Below, one piece after another: positions 8,433 through 17,734 of a stretch of 32,266 bases of DNA (positions are counted from its first letter, which is position 1; every line of letters begins with the position of its first letter). The position numbers and the translations under genes are program-made. The notes below the pieces were generated by a model, which saw only the letters and a program-made list of their open reading frames with translations, searched no databases and was not told where the DNA came from. Origin of the DNA: an uncultured Cyclobacteriaceae bacterium (GTDB lineage: Bacteria > Bacteroidota > Bacteroidia > Cytophagales > Cyclobacteriaceae); contig CALGOB010000195.1 in the NCBI GenBank assembly GCA_937958005.1, forward strand, positions 1 through 32,266, in the 5' to 3' direction.

Positions 8433-9275
8433 ATGACTTGGTTTCAGAGAAAAGATAAGGGTATTAGTACTCCCACAAAAGAAAAAAAGGAAGCTCCAGA
8501 TGGCCTGTGGTATAAAACGCCTAGTGGAAAAATCATACACATCAGAGAGCTAAGAAGTAATCAATATGTTTGCCCCGAAGATGACTATCATGTAAGGATA
8601 GGTTCTAAGGAGTACTTTGAGATACTCTTCGATGACAATCAATTCAAAGAATTAGATGAAGGGTTAACCTCAGGTGATCCATTAGATTTTAAAGATTCCA
8701 AAAAATATCCTGATAGAATAGCTGCTTCACAAAAGAAAACAGGGCTGAAAGATGCTGTGCGATCTGGGGTAGGTAAAATAAATGGTTATGACTTGGTTAT
8801 CTCTTGTATGGATTTCTCATTTATAGGTGGATCTATGGGGTCTGTTGTAGGAGAGAAAATTGCTAGGGCAATTGATTACTCATTAAAGCACAAGATACCA
8901 TTTCTAATGATTTCAAAGTCAGGAGGAGCAAGAATGATGGAAGCCGGTTTTTCTTTGATGCAAATGGCTAAGACTTCTGCTAAATTGGCATTATTATCAG
9001 AGGCAAAAGTACCCTATATTTCATTGCTGACGGACCCAACTACTGGTGGTGTTACAGCTTCTTATGCTATGTTGGGAGATTTTAACATCTCTGAACCAGG
9101 TGCATTGATTGGTTTTGCTGGCCCTAGGGTAATTAGAGAAACGATCGGAAAAGATCTTCCTAAAGGATTTCAGAGTTCAGAATTTGTTTTAGAGCATGGG
9201 TTTCTTGATTTTATTGTAGATAGAAGAAATTTAAAAGCTAAATTGACAAGTCTGATAAAACTTTTGAAAAACTAA
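8433..9275 (+). CDS. accD: Acetyl-CoA carboxylase carboxyltransferase subunit beta
   Basis: AccD, with AccA, transfers the carboxyl group from biotin on AccB to acetyl-CoA to make malonyl-CoA, the first step of fatty-acid synthesis in the cytoplasm. The 280-residue protein has the crotonase-like carboxyltransferase core: [48 protein letters not shown] and [13 protein letters not shown]. The N-terminal zinc ribbon seen in E. coli (four cysteines) is degenerate: only C47 (VCPEDDYH) remains and the first CxxC is replaced by YKTPSGK. This seems usual for the phylum (from memory). accA is not adjacent, and nqrF follows after 131 bp with its own promoter. Confidence 0.96.
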   Translation: MTWFQRKDKGISTPTKEKKEAPDGLWYKTPSGKIIHIRELRSNQYVCPEDDYHVRIGSKEYFEILFDDNQFKELDEGLTSGDPLDFKDSKKYPDRIAASQKKTGLKDAVRSGVGKINGYDLVISCMDFSFIGGSMGSVVGEKIARAIDYSLKHKIPFLMISKSGGARMMEAGFSLMQMAKTSAKLALLSEAKVPYISLLTDPTTGGVTASYAMLGDFNISEPGALIGFAGPRVIRETIGKDLPKGFQSSEFVLEHGFLDFIVDRRNLKAKLTSLIKLLKN

Positions 9276-9340
9276 TAACAATTAAAAAAAACACTTCGTT
9301 ATATCATTAAAAATGAATGTAAGTGAATTAATTCTTCATC

Positions 9341-9374
9341 TTTGCAGTTGAGAAAGAGAGTTCGCTTATATTTG
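9341..9374 (+). promoter_or_regulatory. Predicted nqrF promoter (Bacteroidota type)
   Basis: TTTG (9341-9344) and TATATTTG (9367-9374, fits TAnnTTTG) are separated by 22 bp, ending 32 bp before the nqrF ATG. It matches the accD promoter architecture exactly. Confidence 0.65.
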
Positions 9375-9406
9375 TAATAGATTTTAAAAATAAACATTTT
9401 TAATAA

Positions 9407-10711
9407 ATGTCTACAATTGTAATATCAGCAATTTTGGCTTTTACAATAGTCATTTTGCTACTGGTTTTCATGCTTTTGTTTGCTCAGTCGAAATTAGTTC
9501 AGTCAGGACCAGTCAAAATAATCGTAAATGGAGATGAAGCAAACCCAATAGTTGCTTCAGCAGGTTCTTCTCTTTTGACAACTTTATCATCTCAGAAAAT
9601 ATTCTTGCCATCAGCTTGTGGCGGTGGTGGAACCTGTGCGATGTGTAAGTGTACTGTTGCTGATGGTGGCGGTGATGTATTACCTACAGAAGTTGGTCAT
9701 CTAAGCAGATCTGAACAGAAAGAGAATGTGAGGTTATCATGTCAAGTGAAAGTAAAGCAAGACATGAAAATAGAAATTCCGGAAGAGATTTTTGGAATTA
9801 AGAAATGGGAATGTGAAGTAGTTTCTAATTATAACGTGGCCTCTTTTATTAAAGAGTTTGTTGTGAAATTACCGGAAGGTGAGACATTAGACTTCGAAGC
9901 TGGTGGTTATATCCAAGTTGATGTACCTCCTGTATTGTGTGAGTTCAAGGATATGGATATTGCTCCTCATCCGGATGACCCTGCAGGAAAAGATAAGTTT
10001 AAGGGAGATTGGGACAAATTTGGTCTTTGGGATCTTAGAATGGAAAACAAAGAAGAGATTTTTAGGGCTTATTCAATGGCTAACCACCCTGCAGAAGGAA
10101 ACATAGTGATGTTGAATATCAGAATTGCTACCCCACCATGGGACAGAGCTAAAAACCAATGGATGGAAGTAAATCCTGGCATTTGTTCTTCGTATGTCTT
10201 TACTAGAAAGCCTGGAGATAAAGTGACTATTTCTGGCCCATATGGAGAATTCTTCATTAAACCTACAGAATCAGAAATGTTGTATGTAGGTGGTGGCGCA
10301 GGAATGGCTCCTATGAGATCTCACTTATTTCATTTGTTTCACACATTAAAGACAGGTAGAAAAGTTTCTTACTGGTATGGAGGAAGATCTAAAAGAGAGT
10401 TATTTTATCTAGATGATTTCCAGAAGATTGAGAAAGAATTTCCAAATTTCAAATTTCATTTAGTATTATCAGAGCCAATGCCTGAAGATAATTGGGTAGA
10501 GAAGAAAGATGTGGATGATAAAGAAGGGGACGGATTTTTAGGTTTTGTGCATCAAGCAGTAATAGATCAATATTTGAGCAAGCATGAAGCACCTGAAGAT
10601 ATAGAGTTTTACTTTTGTGGCCCTCCTATGATGAATGCTGCAGTGATTAAGATGTGTGAGGATTGGGGTGTTCCTGATGAGAATGTATCTTTTGATGATT
10701 TTGGAGGATAA
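9407..10711 (+). CDS. nqrF: Na+-translocating NADH:quinone reductase subunit F
   Basis: NqrF is the entry subunit of the sodium-pumping NADH:quinone reductase: it oxidises NADH, passes electrons through FAD and a 2Fe-2S centre, and is anchored in the inner membrane by one N-terminal helix (about 4-26). The ferredoxin cysteines are C71, C77, C80 and C112 ([12 protein letters not shown]). The FAD-binding RAYSMAN motif is at 220-226, and the NADH-binding [11 protein letters not shown] motif is at about 295-305. The C-terminus [13 protein letters not shown]...FDDFGG is diagnostic. At 434 residues it is somewhat longer than the Vibrio protein, partly from an insertion at about 180-200. Unusually, nqrA-E are not next to it: the gene is monocistronic, with its own promoter and terminator. 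Confidence 0.97.
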   Translation: MSTIVISAILAFTIVILLLVFMLLFAQSKLVQSGPVKIIVNGDEANPIVASAGSSLLTTLSSQKIFLPSACGGGGTCAMCKCTVADGGGDVLPTEVGHLSRSEQKENVRLSCQVKVKQDMKIEIPEEIFGIKKWECEVVSNYNVASFIKEFVVKLPEGETLDFEAGGYIQVDVPPVLCEFKDMDIAPHPDDPAGKDKFKGDWDKFGLWDLRMENKEEIFRAYSMANHPAEGNIVMLNIRIATPPWDRAKNQWMEVNPGICSSYVFTRKPGDKVTISGPYGEFFIKPTESEMLYVGGGAGMAPMRSHLFHLFHTLKTGRKVSYWYGGRSKRELFYLDDFQKIEKEFPNFKFHLVLSEPMPEDNWVEKKDVDDKEGDGFLGFVHQAVIDQYLSKHEAPEDIEFYFCGPPMMNAAVIKMCEDWGVPDENVSFDDFGG

Positions 10712-10796
10712 TCAATTAAATAGAAAATTATCCCAGACTGGGAATATGAAGAAACAAGTTGTCTACTACTTGTTAACTTCAAAATAAAATTGAATT

Positions 10797-10834
10797 AAAG
10801 GGCTCCTATTTAAAATAGGAGCCCTTTCTTTTTT
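10797..10834 (+). terminator. Rho-independent terminator of nqrF
   Basis: A 13-bp stem, AAAGGGCTCCTAT (10797-10809) and ATAGGAGCCCTTT (10815-10827), with a 5-nt loop and a following CTTTTTT tract. It lies about 85 bp after nqrF and only 17 bp before the next start codon. Confidence 0.9.
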
Positions 10835-10851
10835 ACATAACATAGCTACAT

Positions 10852-12006
10852 ATGGATCCAAAACTCTTTTTTAACGCAATATCAGACAATATCGAATTTG
10901 ATAATTATAAAAAGAATAGCGTTTATAATTCTATTTCTATCAACAGAGGCAGGTTGCCAGAATTAGATGGAGTTGATTTAGCAATTGTAGGTCTTGTTGA
11001 CAATAGGTCTGGGGGAAATGCAAGATTGGTTGAAGAAGGGCCCATGCGTATTAGGGAGAAGTTTTATAACCTTAAAAAGGGAAGTGGAAGATATCGTGTG
11101 GTTGATCTTGGAAATCTGAGAAATGGGATAGAGCTTGAAGATACTTATTTGAGGTTAAAGGAGGTATGTGAGCACTTATTAGAGAATAACATATTGCCTC
11201 TAATCATTGGGGCCGGGCAGGATTTTAGCTATGCGCAATATTGCTCATATGAGTCAATGGATAAGCTAGTAACATTTATCAATATAGATGCTTCTTTTGA
11301 CTTGGAAGATTCTGACAATTTGAGGGAATCCCACCTTCATAAGTTATTTACCCATGAACCTAATTTCTTGTTTAACTATAGTCATATTGCCCACCAGAGC
11401 TACTTGGTAGATGAAAAAGAAAATCAACTGTTAGAAAGCCTTTCTTTTGACACCTACCGCCTTGGGGTAGTTAAGGAAAACCTTAAAGAGATGGAGCCTA
11501 TACTTAGAGATGGTGATTTACTATCTTTTGATTTGTCTTCCATTAAATCAAGTTACCTGCCAGGAACCTCAAGAAGATCCGTTTATGGGTTGACAGGTGA
11601 AGAAGCATGTCAATTGTGCTGGTATGCAGGGCTTAATGATAAGTTAAGCAGTGCCGGGTTCTATGAGTACGATCCAGGCTATGACACAGAAGACTATCAG
11701 TCAGCGTTTGTGATTGCTACTATGATGTGGTATTTTATTGAGGGGTTCTATCATAGGAAAAAAGAGAGTATCTTTAGATCTAATGACTATTTGGTATATG
11801 AGGTGGCTACGGGAATGGAACCAGAAACCATCCGCTTTTACAAGAGTAAGATATCAGAAAAGTGGTGGATGGAAGTGCCCTACTTGAGTGATGATAGAAC
11901 TATAAAAAGGAATAAAATAGTGCCTTGCAGTTATGGGGATTATGAAACTGCCTGCAAGGGTGAATTGCCAGAAAGATGGATTAATATGCAGTCAAAAGTG
12001 ATTTGA
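10852..12006 (+). CDS. Ureohydrolase-fold (formimidoylglutamase-like) protein with degraded metal site
   Basis: The 384-residue protein aligns by motif with arginase/formimidoylglutamase enzymes, which use two Mn2+ ions. The family's GGGHD becomes GAGQD (120-124, His to Gln at 123). DAHFD becomes DASFD (146-150, His to Ser at 148). The DxD of the third motif becomes FDLSS (D227 kept, second Asp to Ser at 229). Thus three of six expected ligands are substituted and hydrolysis of a guanidine-type substrate is unlikely as drawn. The C-terminal extension (about 305-384) is outside the usual catalytic core. Orthologues in Bacteroidota are often annotated as formimidoylglutamase, but no histidine-degradation genes are nearby. 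It is probably a pseudoenzyme with a binding or scaffold role. The ATG lies directly after the nqrF terminator. Confidence 0.85.
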   Translation: MDPKLFFNAISDNIEFDNYKKNSVYNSISINRGRLPELDGVDLAIVGLVDNRSGGNARLVEEGPMRIREKFYNLKKGSGRYRVVDLGNLRNGIELEDTYLRLKEVCEHLLENNILPLIIGAGQDFSYAQYCSYESMDKLVTFINIDASFDLEDSDNLRESHLHKLFTHEPNFLFNYSHIAHQSYLVDEKENQLLESLSFDTYRLGVVKENLKEMEPILRDGDLLSFDLSSIKSSYLPGTSRRSVYGLTGEEACQLCWYAGLNDKLSSAGFYEYDPGYDTEDYQSAFVIATMMWYFIEGFYHRKKESIFRSNDYLVYEVATGMEPETIRFYKSKISEKWWMEVPYLSDDRTIKRNKIVPCSYGDYETACKGELPERWINMQSKVI

Positions 12007-12217
12007 CATGGCTGATAGGTCGGTGGATCCAATCTGTTAATGAACTTACTCTACCTATCTGATCAATTGGATTGATGTCTTCAAAAATTAAAGCTGGGTT
12101 TGATTCGGATGAAAGCAGATCACCACTGCTTAAGGTAATGATCAAAGCTAGAATAACGCCAATAATTAGAATGAACGTCTTCCTATTAAAAAAAAAGCTA
12201 TTGCGTAGATTGAACAT
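11981..12217 (-). CDS. Possible small membrane protein (78 aa)
   Basis: Starting at the ATG at 12217, the product MFNLRNSFFFNRKTF... has one clear transmembrane helix (about 14-33, ILIIGVILALIITL) and a polar tail. Its 3' end overlaps the convergent ureohydrolase-like gene by 26 bp. A longer in-frame start exists at 12262, but the preceding 15 residues look less natural. No relatives are recognised. It could be a real small inner-membrane protein or a chance ORF. Confidence 0.35.
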   Translation of the reverse strand: MFNLRNSFFFNRKTFILIIGVILALIITLSSGDLLSSESNPALIFEDINPIDQIGRVSSLTDWIHRPISHVKSLLTAY

Positions 12218-12440
12218 GATAGGAATTATACTACAATAACCGCGCCAAAGTGGCAATTTCATTACAATTGACTATAAATTAATAACCTTAAGATAAGTCT
12301 GTACGTATACGCACAGTTAATTGGCCATTATTATACATCTATTTCCATAAAAATAGGCTCAAGCAATATTCTTGTGGGGAATTCAGCCTTATCAAATTTT
12401 CCTGATAATATAAAGTTTAAATGACTGAGACAAGCTTTAA

Positions 12441-12538
12441 AAATGAACCAACCCCGACCCAAGGGTACGGGGTATCTATGGGCAATAATTTAATGATCGA
12501 CTCAAGAGTCGGAGAATTAATATCCCTTAGGGATTAAA
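12441..12538 (+). repeat. Family A structured repeat, copy A2
   Basis: At 98 bp this is the compact form. Hairpin 1 is CCCCG-ACCC-AA-GGGT-A-CGGGG (12452-12472). Hairpin 2 is GACTC-AA-GAGTC. Hairpin 3 is ATCCC-TTA-GGGAT. It sits alone in the 12263-12676 gap, between the convergent ureohydrolase-like region and the DUF58 operon end. Nothing else is recognised in that gap. Confidence 0.88.
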
Positions 12539-12676
12539 GTATTGATTCTCTAATAGTTAAGATCGTTTAAACTGGATATTAGTATTTACTTTTTAAAATG
12601 GTGTGAGTTTCAGAGTGAGTATAGAGTGGTTTCTCCACAGATTTCTTGCTTGATCCTAAAAATATAGGCTGGTAGA

Positions 12677-14008
12677 TTATAACATCCCTCTTGCTTTGAT
12701 CTCTAAATATTTATTGATGGTATTTACCGTGAGATCCTGCGGTTTTGTCAAAATGGTTTTAATCCCGAACTGGTTCAATTCTTTTACAATTTGCTTTTTT
12801 TCGTAGGCAATTTTTTGCGCGATTGTTTTGGTATAAATTTCGTCCAGATCTTGTGCTGGTTGTTGTATGATCTCATCCAATTCTGTGTTTTCAAACAATA
12901 TGCAAACCAATAAATGACTGCTGCCCATTTTTTTAAGATAAGGTAATTGCTGCCTCATGGAAGATAAAGATTCAAAATTAGTGTAGAGGAGTAATAAGCT
13001 TCTTTTCTTTATTTTGTTCTTGACTATATTGTACAATCTAGAATAATCAGATTCTTTGAAACCTGTTTTTTCTCTATAAAGTACATCCATGAAATACCTG
13101 ATCTGTGCAGCCCTTTTGGAAGCTGGTAAAACAGTTGCTATTTTATGCTGAAAAGTAATTAACCCAGGACGATCATCCTTTTTTAAGGCAATATTTGAGA
13201 TCGCTAAGCTTGCATTGATCGAGTAATCCAATAAAGTTAATCCATCAAATGGCATTTGCATAACCCTGCCTTTGTTAATCAAGCTATAAACCTGTTGAGA
13301 TTTTTCATCTTGGTAAGTGTTGACCATCAACTTATTTACCCGGGCTGTTGCTTTCCAGTTAAGAGTTCTAAAATCATCTCCTACTACATAATCCTTTATT
13401 TGCTCAAACTCTTGATTCTGACCTATTTTTCTTATTTTTTTGATTCCTTGATCTTGTAACTTGAATGAAATAGCCAGTAACTCATATTTCTTCATTTGAA
13501 TAAATGAAGGGTATACCATGGCAACGTGGTCTTTGTCAAAGGTATATTTCCTTTCTAAAAGCATTAAAGGAGACTTCACAAATGCAATGACAGAACCAAA
13601 ATGATAATCACCTCTTTTGGTTGGCTTTACCAAATAACTGATTACTTTTTTATCTCTTTCCTTCAAAGTCAGTGAGAATTGTTGATCCCTGATTTGTAAT
13701 TGCTCAGGTAATTCATCGATCACCCTGATTTTGGTTAGAAAAGAGTAATAATTTTCTAGATTGATTTTAATTTCATTTTCATCCCCATTGGAAAGCTTAT
13801 CAGCAATAATCCGCTGCCCATGAATCCCTTCTGATTTACCAAATAAAAGAAGCATGTCTAGTAAGGCTAAAACTGCTAAAACTATTAGAGCAAGTTTACC
13901 TATGCTAAAAAAAATATCCACTGTAAAGCCAATCAGGAAGCAGGCAATTACTCCTAAGATGCAGTATAGTAATAAATTGGTAAGAAAGAGTCTTTTGAAA
14001 AATTTCAC
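12677..14008 (-). CDS. DUF58 family membrane protein
   Basis: The 443-residue protein has two N-terminal transmembrane helices (about 8-30 and 36-57) and the DUF58 signature around 200-223 (EFEQIKDYVVGDDFRTLNWK, then ATAR). A von Willebrand A-like segment follows (YSLINKGRVM, 241-250). In many relatives the first position there is Asp (DKGRVM or DTGRSM) and here it is Asn 245, so metal binding at that site may be weakened. DUF58 proteins nearly always accompany MoxR AAA+ ATPases and are thought to work with them in membrane-linked complex assembly. It is the last gene of the operon, and its GTG start overlaps the moxR stop (TAGTG). The actual process is unknown. Confidence 0.9.
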   Translation of the reverse strand: MKFFKRLFLTNLLLYCILGVIACFLIGFTVDIFFSIGKLALIVLAVLALLDMLLLFGKSEGIHGQRIIADKLSNGDENEIKINLENYYSFLTKIRVIDELPEQLQIRDQQFSLTLKERDKKVISYLVKPTKRGDYHFGSVIAFVKSPLMLLERKYTFDKDHVAMVYPSFIQMKKYELLAISFKLQDQGIKKIRKIGQNQEFEQIKDYVVGDDFRTLNWKATARVNKLMVNTYQDEKSQQVYSLINKGRVMQMPFDGLTLLDYSINASLAISNIALKKDDRPGLITFQHKIATVLPASKRAAQIRYFMDVLYREKTGFKESDYSRLYNIVKNKIKKRSLLLLYTNFESLSSMRQQLPYLKKMGSSHLLVCILFENTELDEIIQQPAQDLDEIYTKTIAQKIAYEKKQIVKELNQFGIKTILTKPQDLTVNTINKYLEIKARGML

Positions 14009-14985
14009 TATCTAGGAACTTCAATTTTATTGACAATCATGTCTATGATTTCATCAGTTGTCTTTCCTTCCATTTCTCGCTCAGGTGTTAGTATAATCCT
14101 GTGCCTTAAGACTGGTTTTACTAAAAACTTAATGTCTTCAGGTGTAACAAAGTCTCTTCCATTGATAATTGCTAACGCTTTTGATGCCTTCAATAGTGCA
14201 ATGGAAGCCCTAGGTGAAGCACCGAGAAATAAAGAAGAATTATTTCTTGTTTCAGCTACGATGCTAGTGATGTAGCTCAGTAATTTTTCTTCTACATGAA
14301 TTTGATGCACAGTGCTTCTAAATTCTGCTACTTCCTCCCTAGAAACAATCTCTTGCAAAACTTTCACATCGTCATGCTTTTGTTTCGTATTTACATTGGT
14401 TAAAAGTTTTAGTTCATCTTCTTGTGAGGGATAATCTACAATTGCTTTAAAAATAAACCGATCTAATTGAGCTTCAGGAAGTCTATAAGTACCTTCTTGA
14501 TCTACGGGGTTCTGTGTCGCTAATACAAGGAATGGAAGATCCATTGGGTAGGTCACGCCATCCATAGTAACTTGATACTCTTCCATTACTTCAAATAAGG
14601 CTGCTTGAGTTTTCGCAGGCGCTCTATTAATCTCATCTATTAAGACAATGTTAGAAAAGATGGGACCCTTTTTATATTCAAATTCACCAGCTTTCATATT
14701 GAAAATTGATGTTCCTATCACATCCGAAGGCATCAGGTCGGGGGTAAATTGAATTCTTGAGAAGTCTACATTTAAGGTTTTGGCCATGAGTTTTGACGTA
14801 AGGGTTTTGGCAATACCTGGAACCCCTTCTATCAGTACATGACCATCAGATAACAGGGCAACAATCATCAGATCTACCAATTGCTGTTGGCCAATGACTA
14901 CTTTTCCAATTTCTTCTTTTATTTGGCTAATCTTCTCTTGAATGTGTTGAAGGTCTAACCTACTTTCAAATTGCTCTTCACTCAT
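14008..14985 (-). CDS. MoxR-family AAA+ ATPase
   Basis: The 325-residue AAA+ protein has Walker A GVPGIAKT (54-61), Walker B NIVLIDEINRA (112-122, D117 and E118), the sensor region LATQNPVDQEGTYRLPEAQLDRF, and the C-terminal lid with GASPRAS. This matches the MoxR/RavA group that act as chaperone-like ATPases on membrane or vWA-domain partners. It is encoded between the DUF4350-like gene (8-bp overlap, ATGAGTGA) and DUF58 (1-bp overlap), which indicates translational coupling. It is cytoplasmic. The assignment is secure, but the client is not visible from sequence. Confidence 0.95.
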   Translation of the reverse strand: MSEEQFESRLDLQHIQEKISQIKEEIGKVVIGQQQLVDLMIVALLSDGHVLIEGVPGIAKTLTSKLMAKTLNVDFSRIQFTPDLMPSDVIGTSIFNMKAGEFEYKKGPIFSNIVLIDEINRAPAKTQAALFEVMEEYQVTMDGVTYPMDLPFLVLATQNPVDQEGTYRLPEAQLDRFIFKAIVDYPSQEDELKLLTNVNTKQKHDDVKVLQEIVSREEVAEFRSTVHQIHVEEKLLSYITSIVAETRNNSSLFLGASPRASIALLKASKALAIINGRDFVTPEDIKFLVKPVLRHRIILTPEREMEGKTTDEIIDMIVNKIEVPR

Positions 14986-16144
14986 GGTTTTGATTAATAT
15001 AAAATTCTTCTAGTTTCTTATTAAAATGAATTAGTTGATTTTTATCAACATATTTTAAATGATTCAATTGTTGAACTGCAAAAAATAAAGTTGAAATTGA
15101 ATCTACTTCTTTTCCGGTTTTATTAGCCACTTTCTCTATTTCTTCATTTTGAAAAGTGACGTTTAATAAATATTTGCTTTTAAAATATTCCTTTAAATAG
15201 CGTATTTTCTTATCCACAATATCTTGATGATTACCAAATTTCAAATACAATTGTCCCACAGTCTCAGCAAACTCAATAGAGGTGTTTTTAGGCGGTTTTA
15301 TTGTTGGGATCTGTCGTTGTTCCCTTTTAGTTTTAAATATCATAAATAAGAGCAGGGTAATCATTCCCACGGCATAAGCCCACCTCAGTGCAGGCTGCGT
15401 TAATAAATACCTGATGCTAGTTTGTGGCTCAAAACGGCCACTGGTGTATAAACTGGCCCAAGTTGTTTTCTTGTCAGGAAGTTTGGCAATAAGCCCTTCC
15501 AGTAAACTAGCATTTTCGCCACTTAAAAGAGTGAAATTTGTTACTAATAATGGAGCAGAGCAAACGTAGAGTTTTCCTTTCCCAATTTTTTTCTCAATGA
15601 AAAAAACATCACTCTCGCTGGTTCTGCTTAAGATCTCTGCCTCATTGTCATTTCCCAGGGTTGAGCTTATAAATGAAGTAGGAACTTCGTAATACTTTCC
15701 ATTGAATCTGATTTCTAAAGAATCTATTCTTGCCTGTAGCTGATCGGTGCTGAAATAATTATGATTGAACGCTATGTCAAATGTATCTCTAACCCCTACA
15801 CTAGACCCTTCGGAAATTAAAAGACATTCAGCTCCATTATTAATGGATTCTACTAGTGAGTTTAGGTCTTCATCACTAGGCTCAAAGATTTTAGATACAA
15901 TGATTAAGTTACTGTTTTCTTCTTCTTTCAGAATTTGATAAATACTATTTTCACTAATAGTTAATTGAGAAGCAGGGAATAAATCTTCCAATAAGTCTCG
16001 AAATACATAAGTACCAAATGGAATCTTATCATTAGGCGATAGAGTAACATTCCAATCAGTAGGCTTTGGTTTTAGGATCTCAAACAAGATGAATATGAGA
16101 AAGGTGGATCCCAGTAAAATTTTGTACTTTAAATTCCCTTTCAT
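14978..16144 (-). CDS. DUF4350-like membrane protein
   Basis: The 388-residue protein has an N-terminal transmembrane helix (about 8-24, ILLGSTFLIFILFEIL), a large extracytoplasmic domain (about 30-250) and a second helix near 252-270 (AYAVGMITLLLFMIF), followed by a cytoplasmic tail of about 115 residues. The first domain contains a GEGSSVGVR-like glycine/serine stretch (LLISEGSSVGV), as in DUF4350 proteins, whose fold resembles glutamine-amidotransferase/ThuA-like domains. Members of this family sit in MoxR/DUF58 clusters. The start ATG overlaps the upstream DUF4129-like stop by 4 bp (ATGA). The function is unknown. Confidence 0.75.
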   Translation of the reverse strand: MKGNLKYKILLGSTFLIFILFEILKPKPTDWNVTLSPNDKIPFGTYVFRDLLEDLFPASQLTISENSIYQILKEEENSNLIIVSKIFEPSDEDLNSLVESINNGAECLLISEGSSVGVRDTFDIAFNHNYFSTDQLQARIDSLEIRFNGKYYEVPTSFISSTLGNDNEAEILSRTSESDVFFIEKKIGKGKLYVCSAPLLVTNFTLLSGENASLLEGLIAKLPDKKTTWASLYTSGRFEPQTSIRYLLTQPALRWAYAVGMITLLLFMIFKTKREQRQIPTIKPPKNTSIEFAETVGQLYLKFGNHQDIVDKKIRYLKEYFKSKYLLNVTFQNEEIEKVANKTGKEVDSISTLFFAVQQLNHLKYVDKNQLIHFNKKLEEFYINQNHE

Positions 16145-16857
16145 TTAATGGATCCGTTAATTTGCTCAAATAGATCTTCGGAAGATTTTGCAAGATTTTC
16201 AGAAACTTGAAATTCCCCATAAACTGCATATTCAAAAAAATGGTTGAGTGAGGAAAATTCTTCTTTAGCTGGACTTTTAGATACTTCATTTAAGTAATCA
16301 TAATTAGTCTTGCCTTTTTTCCATTTAATAACTCCTTTATCATCTAGTTGTTTCAGGGCAAATAGATAGTAGTTTCTTACAACCTCTCGGTAATTTTTAT
16401 TTTGGTAAGCCTTTTGGATGATTGCCTGAAAATCAATCCCCTTAATGTCATCAATGCCCCCTTCACTATGATCTTTAAGCCCAGTCCTCCTGTTTTTATA
16501 AAGCCCAAAATTTTTGTCTAGATCAAATAATTTAATAATGGCAAATATGATTACCCCTGTAAATAACATGATGGTAATAATTTGCGCTAAGCTACCTGTT
16601 TTGGTAACTCCTGAGATAAAACCTAAAAAATTTTCAACAACCCATCTCCAAATACGTGATAATGGGTCGTCTGAAACCTCATAATTAACGGCATAACTAA
16701 AGTCTGCATCCTGCCGAAATGTTTCTACTTTTACCTGATCAACTACCCTTTCGTTTTCTTGAGAAAAGGCATTTGGAGTGCTTAACCCTAAGCAGTTGAG
16801 CAGGAGGAGAAATATAAAAGTTTTTACTCTTTCCAAATCAGTAGGTTTCTTCTTCAT
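16141..16857 (-). CDS. DUF4129-like membrane protein
   Basis: The 238-residue protein has a hydrophobic N-terminal segment with a possible signal cleavage after NAFSQ (about residue 33), an extracytoplasmic stretch with a DPLSRIWRWV motif, one transmembrane helix (about 91-110, IITIMLFTGVIIFAIIKLF) and a C-terminal domain with the pattern YREVVRNYYLFALKQL...YLNEV, typical of DUF4129. These proteins recur in MoxR/DUF58/SpoIIM clusters across Bacteroidota and Actinobacteria. Its start overlaps the end of the upstream membrane gene by 20 bp. It probably forms part of a membrane complex with its neighbours. Confidence 0.75.
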   Translation of the reverse strand: MKKKPTDLERVKTFIFLLLLNCLGLSTPNAFSQENERVVDQVKVETFRQDADFSYAVNYEVSDDPLSRIWRWVVENFLGFISGVTKTGSLAQIITIMLFTGVIIFAIIKLFDLDKNFGLYKNRRTGLKDHSEGGIDDIKGIDFQAIIQKAYQNKNYREVVRNYYLFALKQLDDKGVIKWKKGKTNYDYLNEVSKSPAKEEFSSLNHFFEYAVYGEFQVSENLAKSSEDLFEQINGSIK

Positions 16858-17734
16858 CTATTGAATTACCACCCATTTGCGCAATTTGATCTATTAGACC
16901 AGTAGATTCTTTTTCTTCTTTAAGATTGAAGTATTGAATGCCCACAGCTACATTAGGGATTACACTTAGCAGATAAGAGCCTATGTTGGCAATTACTCCT
17001 GTGATTAAGAAAGAGATTCCAAATACACTGGTGCTATCAATACTGTTTACTTCACCGGATTGAATGCTATTAAAACTATGAATCCCACTTAGAAGAGCAT
17101 TTGGAATGCTGAATGCAAAACCGATCAACCAAGATATAAGACCCGTTACAAAAAGAAAACCAAATGTACTCCAGAAATTATCTGTGATCATTTTGATGGA
17201 TTTTGAGAATGCTTCTCCAAAAGAAAGGTCTTCTATAATAATCAAAGGGTTGATGACAGTCAAATAAATAGCTAGGGCAATACCAGGAATAATGAAGAAA
17301 ATGGTACCAAAACCAACAACTAGTGCGACTATAAATGAGGAAAAAAATATGGGCAAAATGTATTTCTTAGATTTTTGCCAAACCATATCAGTTGTGATTA
17401 TGGTACTCGCAGGCTGGGTCAAGTATATTTTAATGTAGGAGAAAGTGATCGTGGTAACTATGATGTATATAAACCAGGAAGCAAGTCCACTAATGGCTAC
17501 GGTAGAGTATAGAGAGATCATTTGATTCAGTACATCGCCCCCAGGAGCTAATCCAAGACCACTGATATCCAGTGCTAAATAGGCAACTGCAATAGATATA
17601 ATAAGAATGATTGGCCCACCAATTAGAATGAGCGCTCCAAAGAGTGGTTTAAAGTTCTGTCTAAGAAAGTCAAATGTAGCGGATATTTTCTCGCTAAAGT
17701 CTCTCTGTTTTTGAAGTATGATTCGCTGTTGCAT
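16838..17734 (-). CDS. Multi-pass membrane protein of the MoxR/SpoIIM operon
   Basis: The 298-residue protein has about six predicted membrane helices: near 35-57, 77-98, 130-160, 189-213, 233-253 and beyond. The layout resembles the DUF4013 or glycerophosphodiester-phosphodiesterase membrane-domain type (GIALAIYLTVINPLIIIEDLSFGEAFSKS). No catalytic residues are evident. The ATG start gives a 41-bp overlap with the SpoIIM-like gene, unusually long but with no later plausible ATG near the N-terminus. It probably assembles with the SpoIIM-like and DUF4129-like proteins. Confidence 0.8.
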   Translation of the reverse strand: MQQRIILQKQRDFSEKISATFDFLRQNFKPLFGALILIGGPIILIISIAVAYLALDISGLGLAPGGDVLNQMISLYSTVAISGLASWFIYIIVTTITFSYIKIYLTQPASTIITTDMVWQKSKKYILPIFFSSFIVALVVGFGTIFFIIPGIALAIYLTVINPLIIIEDLSFGEAFSKSIKMITDNFWSTFGFLFVTGLISWLIGFAFSIPNALLSGIHSFNSIQSGEVNSIDSTSVFGISFLITGVIANIGSYLLSVIPNVAVGIQYFNLKEEKESTGLIDQIAQMGGNSIDEEETY

